A DNA stretch of 64,000 nucleotides from assembly GCF_001021045.1 (NCBI RefSeq), contig NZ_CP011545.1:2418001-2482000 (forward strand). Direction: 5' to 3'. Below the pieces are notes generated by a model that made no database searches, was not told the DNA's origin, and saw only the letters and a program-made list of their open reading frames with translations. Positions 16,579-29,355 of this stretch are shown one piece after another. This DNA is from Corynebacterium testudinoris (GTDB lineage: Bacteria > Actinomycetota > Actinomycetes > Mycobacteriales > Mycobacteriaceae). Both the position numbers and the translations under genes were made by a program. The first letter of the stretch is position 1. Each line of letters opens with the position of its first letter.

Positions 16579-18072
16579 ATGAACATCGCCTTCGACCTGA
16601 GTACCTGGCAAATGATCGGCCTGATCATTGACTACTCCATCAAGATCTTCGCCATCGGCTTCGTCCCCGAAGGACGCCGCCCCAGCTCCTCCACCGCCTG
16701 GCTGCTGGCCATTTTGCTCCTCCCCTTCATCGGACTGCCCCTGTTCCTCCTCATGGGCTCGCCGTACATCAACCGACGCCGCCACCGCATCCAGCAAGAA
16801 GCGAACGCGATGATCGAAGACATCCAGGCCGACACCCCCGACTTCCCCCAGTACGTCGACCTCTCCGAGGAAGTCCAATCCATCATCCGCCTCAACCGCA
16901 AGCTCACCAACATCCCCGCCGTCGTCGGCCACAACGAAGGCCTCCACACCGACTACAACCAAACCCTGCGGCGAATGGCCGAAGCCGTGGACACCGCCAC
17001 CGACCACGTCCACGTCGAGATCTACATCACCGCCTGGGATTCGACCACCGACGTCTTCTTCCGCGCCCTCGAACGCGCCGTCCAACGCGGCGTCAAAGTG
17101 CGCTTGCTCTTCGACCAAGTCGGCTCCCTGAAATACCCCCGCTACCTCTCCCTGGGCAAACGCCTGACCGCCATCGGCGTCGAATGGCAACTCATGCTCC
17201 CCCTCAAGCCCTGGCGCGGCCGCTTCCGCCGCCCCGACCTGCGTAACCACCGCAAACTGCTCATTATCGACGACCGTCTGGGCTTCATCGGCTCCACCAA
17301 CATGATCGAGCGCTACTACCGCGTCCGCGAAAGCCAACAACCCGAACGCCAATGGATCGACCTCATGGCCGAACTCACCGGCCCCGTCGTCTCCTCCATG
17401 GCCTTCGTCTTCGCCGTCGACTGGTACTCCGAAACCGGCGACCTCCTCGAAATCATCCCTCCCGAGCGCGAACACGACCAACCCGGCATCGACGAAGAAC
17501 CCTCCGACAACGTAGTCCAGCTCGTCCCCTCCGGCCCCGGCTACACCACCGAGCCCGTGCTGCGCATGTTCACCTCGATCATCCACCACGCCCAAAAACG
17601 CCTGGTCCTCTGCTCCCCTTACTTCATCCCCGACGAATCAGTACTCGAAGCAGTTACCACCGCCTGCTACCGCGGCGTCCACGTCGACCTGCTGGTCTCC
17701 GAAAAGTCCGACCAGTTCATGGTCCACCACGCCCAGTCTTCCTACTACCAAGCCCTCCTCGAGGCCGGCGTTCACATCCACCTCTTCCCCGAGCCTTACG
17801 TCCTCCACTCCAAGTTCATCCTCGCCGACCCCGACGAGGACGGCGAATCCCTGGGCACCCTCGGCTCCTCCAACATGGACATGCGCAGCTTCGGCCTCAA
17901 CTACGAGTCGACGCTCATGATCACCCACGGCAACCTCATCGACCAGCTCAACGAACTAGCCACCGCCTACCTCGCCGTCTCCCGCCTATTGACGCTGGAA
18001 GACTGGAACCAACGCGGCTTCTTCCGCCGTTACACCGACAACGTTATGAAGCTGACGTCGGCGCTGCAGTAG
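16579..18072 (+). CDS. cls: Cardiolipin synthase (phospholipase D type)
   Basis: 497-residue membrane enzyme that condenses phosphatidylglycerol molecules to cardiolipin. Two N-terminal membrane segments (about 10-30 and 42-60, LLAILLLPFIGLPLFLLMG) precede two HKD motifs: His224 (NHRKLLIIDDRLGFIGSTNM) and His410 (HSKFILADPDEDG, then GSSNMDMRS). Some relatives act on other phospholipids. It begins at the base after the xth stop, and its 3' end overlaps the convergent Bcr/CflA gene by 29 bp. Confidence 0.94.
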   Translation: MNIAFDLSTWQMIGLIIDYSIKIFAIGFVPEGRRPSSSTAWLLAILLLPFIGLPLFLLMGSPYINRRRHRIQQEANAMIEDIQADTPDFPQYVDLSEEVQSIIRLNRKLTNIPAVVGHNEGLHTDYNQTLRRMAEAVDTATDHVHVEIYITAWDSTTDVFFRALERAVQRGVKVRLLFDQVGSLKYPRYLSLGKRLTAIGVEWQLMLPLKPWRGRFRRPDLRNHRKLLIIDDRLGFIGSTNMIERYYRVRESQQPERQWIDLMAELTGPVVSSMAFVFAVDWYSETGDLLEIIPPEREHDQPGIDEEPSDNVVQLVPSGPGYTTEPVLRMFTSIIHHAQKRLVLCSPYFIPDESVLEAVTTACYRGVHVDLLVSEKSDQFMVHHAQSSYYQALLEAGVHIHLFPEPYVLHSKFILADPDEDGESLGTLGSSNMDMRSFGLNYESTLMITHGNLIDQLNELATAYLAVSRLLTLEDWNQRGFFRRYTDNVMKLTSALQ

Positions 18073-19285
18073 TCTGCTTCCCGGCGTACACCGCACCGGC
18101 TAGCGCAATCAACGAGCAGGCCAGCATGCCAACGGCCATGTTCAACCCCGGGTTAGCCCCCAATCCCATCACCGGGCTAATCGAGCCCGCAATGCCAAAC
18201 TGAGCGAACCCCATCAGCGCCGAGGCCGAACCAGCCCGCTCACGCACCAGCCCCGTGCCCAGGGCCGTGGCATTGCCCATGATGATGCCGGTCTGCGCCA
18301 TAGCAATAAACAGCAACCCGACAATCACCGGGACGATGGGCGTGATGCTCACCACCAGGAGGAGCGCCGCGCTGGCGGCAATGAAAATCCCCAGCGAGAT
18401 GAGCAACAACCGCTGCGTATTGATGTGACCGATGAGCCGACCATTGACAATCGTTCCCAAAATGATGCCCACGCCGTTGAAGGCGAAGATCAGCGCGTAG
18501 GTCTGGGCGCTAAAGCCCAGCTCCTCTTGGAAAAGAAACGAGGAGGCCGAAATGTACGAAAACATCGCCGCGAAGGTGAATGCAAAGGCGACCAAGTACC
18601 CGCGATAGCCAGCACTACGAAGCACGTAGGCATAGTTGCCCACGATGCCACGAACGGTGGCCGGGCTCCGCTCCTCCGGCGGCTTCGATTCCCCAATCAC
18701 AAACACGACGACGAGCATCTGCACCGCCGCGATCCCGGCGAGGACCCAGAAAAGCCCGCGCCACCCGATCGGGTCGAGGAGCAGACCTCCCGCCACCGGA
18801 GCGAGGATCGGAGCCACGCCCTGAATGGACATGAGCAGTGAAAATGCTCGAGCCGCCACGGCTCCCTTCGCCAGATCCGGAATGACGGCTCGGGCCAGCA
18901 CGATACATGCACCCGCCCCCAGACCCTGGATGAGCCTGGCACCAATGAGGATGCCGATGTTCGGGGCCACCGCCGCAATAACGGCAGCCACCAGGGCGAT
19001 GCCCGCACCACCCAACATGAGTTTGTGTCGGCCGATCGCATCCGAAATAGGGCCGATAACCAACTGGCCGATCGCCAAACCCGCCAGGAAACCCGACAAA
19101 GTCAACTGCACCATCGCCGGTGTCGTGCTCAACTCTGCGGCGATGCCAGGCATGGCCGGCAAGTACATATCAATAGAGAAAGGAGCCGACGCCGACAGCA
19201 GCGCCAGGCCTAAGAGCAGCGGAACGCCGATCGGCTTGTCGTCCTGCCCTGGCGCTGGGTGGGCATCGTTGGCATGCTTCGTCAT
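18044..19285 (-). CDS. Bcr/CflA-type multidrug MFS exporter
   Basis: 413-residue major facilitator with about 12 helices. The DHA1/Bcr-CflA signature is present: SIDMYLPAMPGIA near residue 37, the loop 2-3 motif GPISDAIGRHKLML, and motif C-like GLGAGACIVLARAVIPDL. Substrates are probably small toxic compounds. The ATG at 19283-19285 is chosen because TAAAGT ends 7 bases upstream, making a leaderless mRNA, and because family homology starts just after. The upstream DNA contains a 12-bp tandem repeat. Confidence 0.88.
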   Translation of the reverse strand: MTKHANDAHPAPGQDDKPIGVPLLLGLALLSASAPFSIDMYLPAMPGIAAELSTTPAMVQLTLSGFLAGLAIGQLVIGPISDAIGRHKLMLGGAGIALVAAVIAAVAPNIGILIGARLIQGLGAGACIVLARAVIPDLAKGAVAARAFSLLMSIQGVAPILAPVAGGLLLDPIGWRGLFWVLAGIAAVQMLVVVFVIGESKPPEERSPATVRGIVGNYAYVLRSAGYRGYLVAFAFTFAAMFSYISASSFLFQEELGFSAQTYALIFAFNGVGIILGTIVNGRLIGHINTQRLLLISLGIFIAASAALLLVVSITPIVPVIVGLLFIAMAQTGIIMGNATALGTGLVRERAGSASALMGFAQFGIAGSISPVMGLGANPGLNMAVGMLACSLIALAGAVYAGKQTTAAPTSAS

Positions 19286-19293
19286 TTCGCACA

Positions 19294-19317
19294 CTTTAGT
19301 CCACGCTTTAGTCCACG
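19294..19317. repeat. Two tandem copies of a 12-bp unit in the exporter promoter
   Basis: CTTTAGTCCACG occurs twice in direct tandem (19294-19305, 19306-19317). On the - strand it lies just upstream of, and overlaps, the putative -10 TAAAGT of the Bcr/CflA exporter, so it may be a duplicated regulator site or a duplicated promoter element. Confidence 0.55.
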
Positions 19318-19386
19318 CAGAGCCGCTCAGCCGGGATGATAGATTTGATGAGAAATGTCTGAGTATCAGGGTAAAAGTTCGTCGGG

Positions 19387-20631
19387 GTGGTCGACGTGAC
19401 CGCCGAACACACACGTCCACCGTCCCTTCCCGGCACACACCATTTTGTCAATCCTCGCCACATCCCCGCCGATCGAGATTTCGTTGCACTATCGCGGCTC
19501 GGATCATCAGTGCGCTGGTGCGCAGTTGTAGCCACCATCGCCGTCATGTTCGTGGCGGTGTACCTTATCCTCGACGGTGCTTCCGGCGTCGGCTCCGGTG
19601 CCGTTGCCCGGCTCTTCGACCTTGCCACCAACCCCATCATCGGTGTGCTGATCGGCATCGTCGCCGCGGCATCACTCCAATCCTCCACCACCGTCACCGC
19701 CTTGACGGTGGCCGCCGTGGGAACTGGAGGGGTGTCAGTCCCTGTGGCCATTCCCATCATCTTGGGCGCCAACATTGGCACCACCCTCACCCCCCTGCTG
19801 GTGGCGTTCAGCTTCGTCGGCGACCGGGGAAATTTCCGACGCGCCTTCGCCGCCGCCTCCCTCCACAGCTCCTTCAACCTGGTGTTTGTCATGGTGGCCT
19901 TCGTCTTGGAGCTGGCCTTCCACCCCCTTCGGTCATTCACCGGCTGGGTGTCCGAAACACTCCTTGGTGAAGGCTCCCAACACACCCCCACCGGCAACGT
20001 CGTACTGGAGCTCGTATCGCCCATCATTAACACCATCGGCTTCCGCGGATGGCTCGGTGACGTCTTCCCCTCGGGCGTCGCGCCCGTGATGAGCATCCTC
20101 ATCGGCACCGTGCTCATCATGGTGAGCATGCGGGTGTTGAGTTCCCTGCTGTCGACCCTGACAGCCGCGAAAACCCGCACCCTCATGGAACGCTCCTCGG
20201 GATCCTCCGAGGCGTTGGGATTGTTCTCGGGAGCGGCGGCGACCGCACTGACCCAAGCCTCGTCGGTGGTGATCTCCTCATTGCTGCCATTCTCAGTGAC
20301 GCAGTCATTGCGACAGCGCGAGATCCTGGCCATTACCCTCGGCGCGAACGTAGGCACCACGTTGACAGCCCTGCTCACCGCCTTGGCGGTGCCCGGCTCC
20401 ATGGGTTCCTTTGCTGTCCAGGCCGCCTTGGTCCACGTGGCTTTCAACCTGGGCAGCTGCCTGCTCGTCTTCTTCCTCAAGCCCCTGCGCTCCATGTTGT
20501 TCGCCATGGCAGAGTTCTCAGGGCGTATCGCCTCGCGCAGCTATTCCCTCACGGCTGGGCTCATTGCGGGCGGCTACTTGGCCCTGCCGGTGGTGATCAT
20601 CGTTACTCATACGCTGCTCGCGTCGCGATGA
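19387..20631 (+). CDS. Na+/phosphate symporter (NptA/PNaS family)
   Basis: 414-residue inner-membrane transporter with the duplicated PNaS repeat: AAASLQSSTTVTALTVAAVG near residue 96 and TALTQASSVVISSLLPFS near 280, each followed by a GANIGTT/GANVGTT motif, which is the hallmark of the family. It probably takes up phosphate with sodium, useful beside a genome that also encodes Na+ export by Mrp. The start is GTG 19387 or GTG 19396; homology does not decide. The inverted-repeat element copy C follows 18 bp after the stop. Confidence 0.88.
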   Translation: MVDVTAEHTRPPSLPGTHHFVNPRHIPADRDFVALSRLGSSVRWCAVVATIAVMFVAVYLILDGASGVGSGAVARLFDLATNPIIGVLIGIVAAASLQSSTTVTALTVAAVGTGGVSVPVAIPIILGANIGTTLTPLLVAFSFVGDRGNFRRAFAAASLHSSFNLVFVMVAFVLELAFHPLRSFTGWVSETLLGEGSQHTPTGNVVLELVSPIINTIGFRGWLGDVFPSGVAPVMSILIGTVLIMVSMRVLSSLLSTLTAAKTRTLMERSSGSSEALGLFSGAAATALTQASSVVISSLLPFSVTQSLRQREILAITLGANVGTTLTALLTALAVPGSMGSFAVQAALVHVAFNLGSCLLVFFLKPLRSMLFAMAEFSGRIASRSYSLTAGLIAGGYLALPVVIIVTHTLLASR

Positions 20632-20649
20632 GGATGTCGGGAGCGCAAG

Positions 20650-20729
20650 GATTCTCTAAAATGCAGATCGCGCTGGGCTGCGACCTGGGGAAATGATAGG
20701 TAGTACGCGGGATTCTAGAGAATCTATGT
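20650..20729 (-). repeat. MITE-like inverted-repeat element, copy C (inverted, 80 bp)
   Basis: Read on the - strand it gives ACATAGATTCTCTAGAATC, then CGTA, ACCTATCAT and CAGGTCG in the same order as copies A and B, and ends GCATTTTAGAGAATCC. It is about 9 bp shorter inside than the other copies. It lies between the convergent nptA-like and ABC-permease genes, 16 kb from copies A and B. Confidence 0.65.
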
Positions 20730-20742
20730 CACGCTGCCAGCC

Positions 20743-21504
20743 TCAGGCATCGCGCCGCTGCAGCGCGACGACCCCCAAGACCCACAGCACGACGGCCCAG
20801 GCGAAGAAGTAGACGCCTGAGCCGTGGACGCCCCACGGGGCGTCTTGCACGGGGGTGTTCATGACGAAGGCGTTGAGGTTTTCAAAGGGCAGGAAGCGCG
20901 CGATGTCGTTGCCCCAGTTGGGGATGAGGCGCACGATGCTTTCCAGGCCCATGAACCACACGAGCATGAGGGCCACGGTGCCCGCCGTTTGGCGCAGCAA
21001 GAGCGCCATACCCTGGGAGAAGACGACCAGGGCCGCAGCTGCGGTCGGGAAAGTCCACATGATGAGGAGGGCGGACTCGTCCTTAAAGGGCTCGAAGAGG
21101 GCGGCTGCGGAAGCGGGGGCGAGGGCGTCGGCAAGCAGGAAGCCAGCGACCACGACGACGAAGGTCAAAATAGCGGCGATAGCCGCGTAGAGCAGCAGCT
21201 TCGCCAACGCGACGGTCCAGCGTCGGGGGGTGGCCAGGTACGTGACCGATTGGACCTGGTAGCGATACTCCGTGGTGATGATCATGATCGCCTGGATCAT
21301 GAGCACGCAGAAGCCCAGGAGGTACACGGCGGTGGCGATGGAGGAGGCCCAGATGGTGGGGAACCCGCCGTCGGCCTCCATGGCGGTATAGCCCATGACG
21401 CCGGCCCAGCCGACGGACATGAGGACAAAAAGGGCGGTGGTCCACCAGAATGAGCGGGTGGTGCGCAGCTTGGTCCATTCGGAAGCAAGGGTGTTGATGA
21501 ACAT
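20743..21504 (-). CDS. ABC transporter permease (ABC-2 type)
   Basis: 253 residues, six predicted membrane helices. It starts MFINTLASEWTKLRTTRSFWW, the usual N-terminus of ABC-2 permeases of actinobacteria, where the WTKLRTTRS stretch precedes helix 1. The ATPase gene lies 3 bp upstream, so this is the second gene of a two-gene exporter operon. The substrate (antibiotic, lipid or peptide) cannot be inferred. Confidence 0.85.
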   Translation of the reverse strand: MFINTLASEWTKLRTTRSFWWTTALFVLMSVGWAGVMGYTAMEADGGFPTIWASSIATAVYLLGFCVLMIQAIMIITTEYRYQVQSVTYLATPRRWTVALAKLLLYAAIAAILTFVVVVAGFLLADALAPASAAALFEPFKDESALLIMWTFPTAAAALVVFSQGMALLLRQTAGTVALMLVWFMGLESIVRLIPNWGNDIARFLPFENLNAFVMNTPVQDAPWGVHGSGVYFFAWAVVLWVLGVVALQRRDA

Positions 21505-21507
21505 GGG

Positions 21508-22437
21508 TTACTGAGCCTCCTGGCCGCTGGCCTGGTACTGGACGGAATCGGTGGTGGAGTCCATGAAGGCGTCCTCGAGGCTGGCTTGGCGTAGCGCGAG
21601 CTCCCGGACCGCGAAGCCCTCAGAGAAGGCGAGGGCGCCGATTTCATCGGTGCTGCGGTTGGGGACTTCGAGGACGGGGCGGCCGTCCGGGTCGGTGGAG
21701 GTGGTGGAGGCGAAGCCCAGCTCGGCGAGGCGGGCCGCGAAGTCCTCCTGGCGCTCGGTGCGGACCTGGACGACGGCAGCGGAGTGCTCGCGGATGAACT
21801 GATGCGTGGTCGTGTCGGCGACGAGGCGACCTCGTCCGATGACGACGAGGCGGTCGGCGGTCAACGCCATCTCCGACAGCAGATGCGAGCTGATGAGGAT
21901 GGTGCGACCCTCTGCGGCGAGGGCTTTGAGCAGGCCACGGACCCAGCGGATGCCCTCGGGGTCGAGGCCGTTGACGGGTTCGTCGAGGATGAGCACACGG
22001 GGATCACCCAGGAGAGCCCCGGCGAGGCCGAGGCGCTGGCCCATGCCGAGGGAGAATCCGCCGGCCTTCTTCCCCGCGACGTCGCTCAGCCCCACGAGGC
22101 CCAAGACTTCATCTACCCGGCGCGGCGAAATGCCGTTGGTCTGGGCCATCCACTTCAAGTGGTTGGCGGCAGACCGATTGGGGTGGACGGCTTTGGCGTC
22201 CAGCAAGGCGCCCACCTGCTTGAGGGGGCGACGGAAGTCGCGGAAGGGGCGGCCGTCGATAAGCGCGGTGCCAGAGGTCGGGTTATCCAACCCCAGAATC
22301 ATGCGCATCGTGGTGGATTTACCGGCGCCGTTGGGGCCGAGGAAGCCGGTAACGACGCCGGGCTCGACGGTGAATGTGAGATCCTCGACGGCGCGGACCT
22401 GGCCATAGTGTTTGGTCAGACCTTCAAGCTGAATCAT
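21508..22437 (-). CDS. ABC transporter ATP-binding protein
   Basis: 309-residue ATPase partner of the permease. Walker A is GPNGAGKST (34-42), the signature is FSLGMGQRLGLAGALLG, and Walker B is VLILDEPVNGLDPEG. A C-terminal ~80-residue extension is typical of DrrA/BcrA-type exporters. The ATG at 22435-22437 is chosen because MIQLEGLTKHYG is the standard first strand. It contains one dispersed 11-mer, in the stretch TALIDGR. Confidence 0.9.
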   Translation of the reverse strand: MIQLEGLTKHYGQVRAVEDLTFTVEPGVVTGFLGPNGAGKSTTMRMILGLDNPTSGTALIDGRPFRDFRRPLKQVGALLDAKAVHPNRSAANHLKWMAQTNGISPRRVDEVLGLVGLSDVAGKKAGGFSLGMGQRLGLAGALLGDPRVLILDEPVNGLDPEGIRWVRGLLKALAAEGRTILISSHLLSEMALTADRLVVIGRGRLVADTTTHQFIREHSAAVVQVRTERQEDFAARLAELGFASTTSTDPDGRPVLEVPNRSTDEIGALAFSEGFAVRELALRQASLEDAFMDSTTDSVQYQASGQEAQ

Positions 22438-22459
22438 GCTGTACACCTTGCCACAGCAT

Positions 22460-22963
22460 TCAGGAAGAAATCCTGTGAATGGCCTGTAGAAGCCCCGGGA
22501 GTGCGCTTTCGAACGCGGGCATGAGCGGCAACGTGTCCAAGGCACCCAACGGCACCCACCGCAGTTCGAGGGATTCCTCATTAGGATCCACCGGGAGCGG
22601 CTCCCCCGTCACGGTCTGCGCGATGACGGTGGTGTAGGTCCACTGATCCCCAGGGTAAGGGCCCGCGGTGACCTCGGTGTACAACACCTCGACGAGGCTG
22701 GGATCGACGGCGGTTTCCTCCATCGCCTCCCGGAGGGCAGCCTCCACGGCGGTTTCGTGCGAATCCCTCGCCCCGCCGGGCAACGCCCAGGTGCCACCCT
22801 GATTGGTCCACTGCGCGCGGTGCTGCATGAGCACCCGCCTGTCCTCGCCTGATCCGGCCAGCAGCATGAGCCCGGCAGCACCGAACCGGCCCCACACGCG
22901 CACTCCCGCGGGCCCGGCAGCCCACCCGTTTCCATCACCTTCCATAAAAACGACAATAGACAC
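22460..22963 (-). CDS. NUDIX hydrolase
   Basis: 167 residues with a complete Nudix box at 63-85 (GGARDSHETAVEAALREAMEET; here quoted as two parts GGARDSHE and ALREAMEET), which binds the metal for nucleoside-diphosphate hydrolysis. The surrounding WALPGG and the C-terminal WVPLGALDTLP fit a MutT-like ADP-ribose or oxidised-nucleotide hydrolase; the substrate is open. The start is GTG 22961-22963 or ATG 22943-22945. It is divergent from glnX, with 47 bp between the GTG and the glnX ATG. Confidence 0.88.
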   Translation of the reverse strand: MSIVVFMEGDGNGWAAGPAGVRVWGRFGAAGLMLLAGSGEDRRVLMQHRAQWTNQGGTWALPGGARDSHETAVEAALREAMEETAVDPSLVEVLYTEVTAGPYPGDQWTYTTVIAQTVTGEPLPVDPNEESLELRWVPLGALDTLPLMPAFESALPGLLQAIHRISS

Positions 22964-22974
22964 CCCTCAGGCAC

Positions 22975-23010
22975 ATGACATCGGACACAATTCGGGGTTA
23001 TCATGAGTCA
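22975..23010 (+). promoter_or_regulatory. Leaderless promoter of glnX-glnH-pknG
   Basis: The -35 is ATGACA (22975-22980), the spacer 18 bp, the -10 TATCAT (22999-23004), and 6 bases lead to the ATG at 23011. Transcription would therefore begin at or next to the start codon, and no ribosome site is seen. Confidence 0.6.
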
Positions 23011-24581
23011 ATGACCGGCGCGAAGGACTCTGGCGAGCCTGCACATACCGCCGTGGAAAAACCTTCCCGCGCCGGGGCGCTGAAATACCGCCGCACCAGG
23101 CTACGGGCTATGTCCGGTGCCCTCTCCACCCGGCGCGCCGTCCTGGTGGATGACGATGGGGCGGACGTCCCCGAAGACACCCAGGATCACTGGCTGGACC
23201 AGGTTACCTCCGATGAGGAATTCCGCCGCCGCTCCGTATCCAGCCGATTGATGGATACGTTCTCGGTGCCGTGGTTATGGCTGCGGCGGGTTTTTTCCTA
23301 CCTGGTCACCACGCCCGGCAAGATGCTCAGCATTGCGCTGCTGCTGTCCTTATCCATTTTCGCCGCCGGGTATTCCATGTCGCAGTCCTCGGCGGACCGG
23401 CAACAATCTCTTGACGTCCTGCTCACCACCACCGAGCCCATGAGCTACTCGGCACACAACCTCTACACCTCCCTGTCACTGGCCGATACGATCGCGACGA
23501 CCGGGTTCGTCCAGGCGGGAGTAGAACCAGCGGGGACGCGCAACCGCTACAACGCCGCGATCGATCGCGCGATGGTGTCAGCGGCGGAATCCTCCGCGGG
23601 CATTGGGTTCAACGATCGCCGCGCGCTCGACCTCATCGCCAGCATTGAACGCCAAATCCCCATCTACACGGGCCTCATCGAAACGGCCCGGACGAACAAC
23701 CGCGTGGGCAACCCAGTCGGCGTGGCGTACATGGCCGAGGCCTCGGGCCTCATGCGCGAAGACATCCTGCCCGCCGCCGCCGAACTCTTCGCACTGACCA
23801 GCCGCGAGGTCCGGGAACAGCAAAACAACCTCACCCAGCCACAATGGGTTCCGCTCTCCGGGTTGCTGGCCGCCGTGGTGTTCCTCGTGTTCTCCCAGTG
23901 GGCGCTGTGGCGGATGACACGACGCCGGCTCAACAAGGGCTTCCTCGCCGCGACGGGCCTCATGATCGTAGCCATCATGTGGGTGAGCGTGTCCAACTTC
24001 AGCACGTGGCAAGCCGGCACGCGCGGCTTCGCGGAAGCCTCCATGCCGTGGGATTCGCTGACGGCCTCCCGCATCCAGGCGCAGCAGGCCCGCACCTCCG
24101 AGACACTAGCCCTGGTCAGGCGGCAATCGGTGGCCGATTCCACCACCCAATTCGAATCAGCCACCGGCGCCGTCACCGACGCCCTGGATGATTTCGAGCA
24201 AGCCGAGGGGCACAATCCGCGCGGCACGGGCGACCGCAACCTCACCCTCATCACCGAGGCCCGCAGCGCCCTCGCCGACTGGGAGGCCGCCCACGTCCGC
24301 TTCACCGGCGCGATGGTCGACGGTGATTACCAGGAGGCAATGCGGCAAGCGACCACGAACCTGGCCACGCCGGGGGAACCGGCCACCTCGGCAGGATCGT
24401 ATGACCGGCTCGACGCCGCCCTCTCCCGCCTCATCGCTGATGCCCGCTCCTCCATGCGCGCCTTCATCAACGACGGGTTGGCTGCCACGCAGCTCGTCGC
24501 CACTGCGGTCCTCATATTGTCGCTCGCGGCCATCGCCGCGGTGTGGATCGGCATCCGCCCCCGCCTGCAGGAGTACCTGTG

Positions 24582-24582
<1 letters not shown>
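23011..24582 (+). CDS. glnX: GlnX, membrane component of the GlnH-PknG signalling system
   Basis: 523-residue membrane protein. A basic cytosolic N-terminus (~95 residues) is followed by a helix near 98-120, an extracellular helical sensor region, two closely spaced helices near 280-325, a second extracellular helical region and a final helix near 490-512. In C. glutamicum and mycobacteria GlnX links the periplasmic amino-acid sensor GlnH to the kinase PknG. The start MTGAKDSG is chosen for the leaderless promoter. The stop overlaps the glnH ATG, and the gene order glnX-glnH-pknG is the established one. Confidence 0.9.
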
Positions 24583-28084
<3,502 letters not shown>

Positions 28085-28089
28085 AAAAA

Positions 28090-28148
28090 TGCTTATCGAC
28101 GTCCCCGTGACCTCCCGCATGCGGGAGGAAGGGGGACGTCGATAAGCA
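28090..28148. terminator. Bidirectional hairpin between pknG and ackA built from two 11-mer copies
   Basis: TGCTTATCGACGTCCCC (28090-28106) is perfectly repeated in inverse at 28132-28148, a 17-bp stem. The loop holds a second palindrome, CCTCCCGCATGCGGGAGG (28111-28128). An A-run (28083-28089) precedes it, so RNA made from the - strand (ackA) would end in a U-run. Each arm contains one exact copy of the dispersed 11-mer. Confidence 0.88.
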
Positions 28149-28154
28149 GTGTTT

Positions 28155-29354
28155 CTAGCCCTTCGCCAGCAAGGTGGCCTTCTGCGCGATGGCCAGTTCC
28201 TCGTTGGTGGGGACGACGAAGACCTTGATGGTGGAATCATCGGTGGAGATCAGGCGCGCGCCGTCGTTGGGCAGATCGTTGCGCTCCGGGTCGATCTTGA
28301 TGCCGTACATTTCCAGGCCAGCGAGCGCGTCCTCGCGGACGAACTTGGCGTTCTCGCCGACACCGGCGGTGAAGGTGATCGCGTCGACGCGGCCGAGGGC
28401 GATCATGTAGGAGCCGATGTAGCGGCGCAGCTGGTGGATGTAGATGTTGTAGGCGGACCAGGCGTCGGTATCACCGTTGTCAATCATCTCTCGCAGCGCG
28501 CGGAAATCGTTGACCCCCGACAGGCCCCTGATGCCGGACTGGCGGTTGAGCATCGTATCAATCTCGTCGATGCTTAGGCCCGCGGTGCGGTAGAGGTGGA
28601 AGATGATGCCCGGGTCAATATCGCCGGAGCGGGTGCCCATGACCAGGCCCGCGAGCGGGGTCATGCCCATCGACGTATCGATGGCGTGGCCGCCCTTGAC
28701 CGCGGAGCAGGACGCACCATTGCCCAGGTGCAGGGTGATCTGGTTGACCTCGCTGCTGTCCTTGCCCAACAGCGCCGGGACCTGCTGGGACACGAACTCG
28801 TGTGAGGTGCCGTGGAAGCCGTAGCGGCGCACGCCGTTGGCGCCCGCGACCTCAGCGTTGATGGCATAGAGGGCAGCGGCCGGGGGCATGTCGGCGAAGA
28901 AACCGGTGTCAAAAACCGCGACGTGGGGGATGTCCGGCAGCATCTCACGGGCGACCTTGATGCCGTCGATGTTGGCGGGATTGTGCAACGGCGCCAGCGG
29001 GATGAGGTCCTGGATCATGTCCACCACCTGGTCGGTGATGATTTCCGGGTGGGAGAAGACCTTGCCGCCGTGGACAACGCGGTGGCCGACGGCGGAGACG
29101 TGCACGTCATGCGGGCCAACACCGTGCTCGGCGAGGATGGCGAAGGCCATCTCCAGACCGGCGGAGTGATCGGGGACCGGCAGCTCGGAGGTGACCTTCT
29201 CGCCGCGGATCTTGATGGCGATGGTGCCCTGCGGCTCACCGATCTGCTCGACGAGGCCAGAGACCAGCGGCTCGGCGCTGGCGTCGGCGGAGGGGTCAAG
29301 GATCTGGAACTTGATGGAAGATGATCCAGAGTTGAGAACAAGTGCGTAAGTCAA
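28155..29354 (-). CDS. ackA: Acetate kinase
   Basis: 399-residue enzyme converting acetyl phosphate and ADP to acetate and ATP (reversible), in the cytosol. Signatures are [13 protein letters not shown] at the N-terminus, HRVVHGG near residue 90, [10 protein letters not shown] near 148 and [14 protein letters not shown] near 207. The start is a TTG (29352-29354): GGAGGAAAG lies just upstream inside the end of pta, one base separates the pta stop from it, and homology begins there ([10 protein letters not shown]). It is co-transcribed with pta; the pair supports acetate activation or excretion. Confidence 0.96.
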   Translation of the reverse strand: MTYALVLNSGSSSIKFQILDPSADASAEPLVSGLVEQIGEPQGTIAIKIRGEKVTSELPVPDHSAGLEMAFAILAEHGVGPHDVHVSAVGHRVVHGGKVFSHPEIITDQVVDMIQDLIPLAPLHNPANIDGIKVAREMLPDIPHVAVFDTGFFADMPPAAALYAINAEVAGANGVRRYGFHGTSHEFVSQQVPALLGKDSSEVNQITLHLGNGASCSAVKGGHAIDTSMGMTPLAGLVMGTRSGDIDPGIIFHLYRTAGLSIDEIDTMLNRQSGIRGLSGVNDFRALREMIDNGDTDAWSAYNIYIHQLRRYIGSYMIALGRVDAITFTAGVGENAKFVREDALAGLEMYGIKIDPERNDLPNDGARLISTDDSTIKVFVVPTNEELAIAQKATLLAKG

Positions 29355-29355
29355 T

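Noticed and set aside
16456-17595. 379-codon antisense frame opposite cls
   Set aside because: Val/Gly/Asp-biased mirror frame with no recognisable domain; cls has both HKD motifs.
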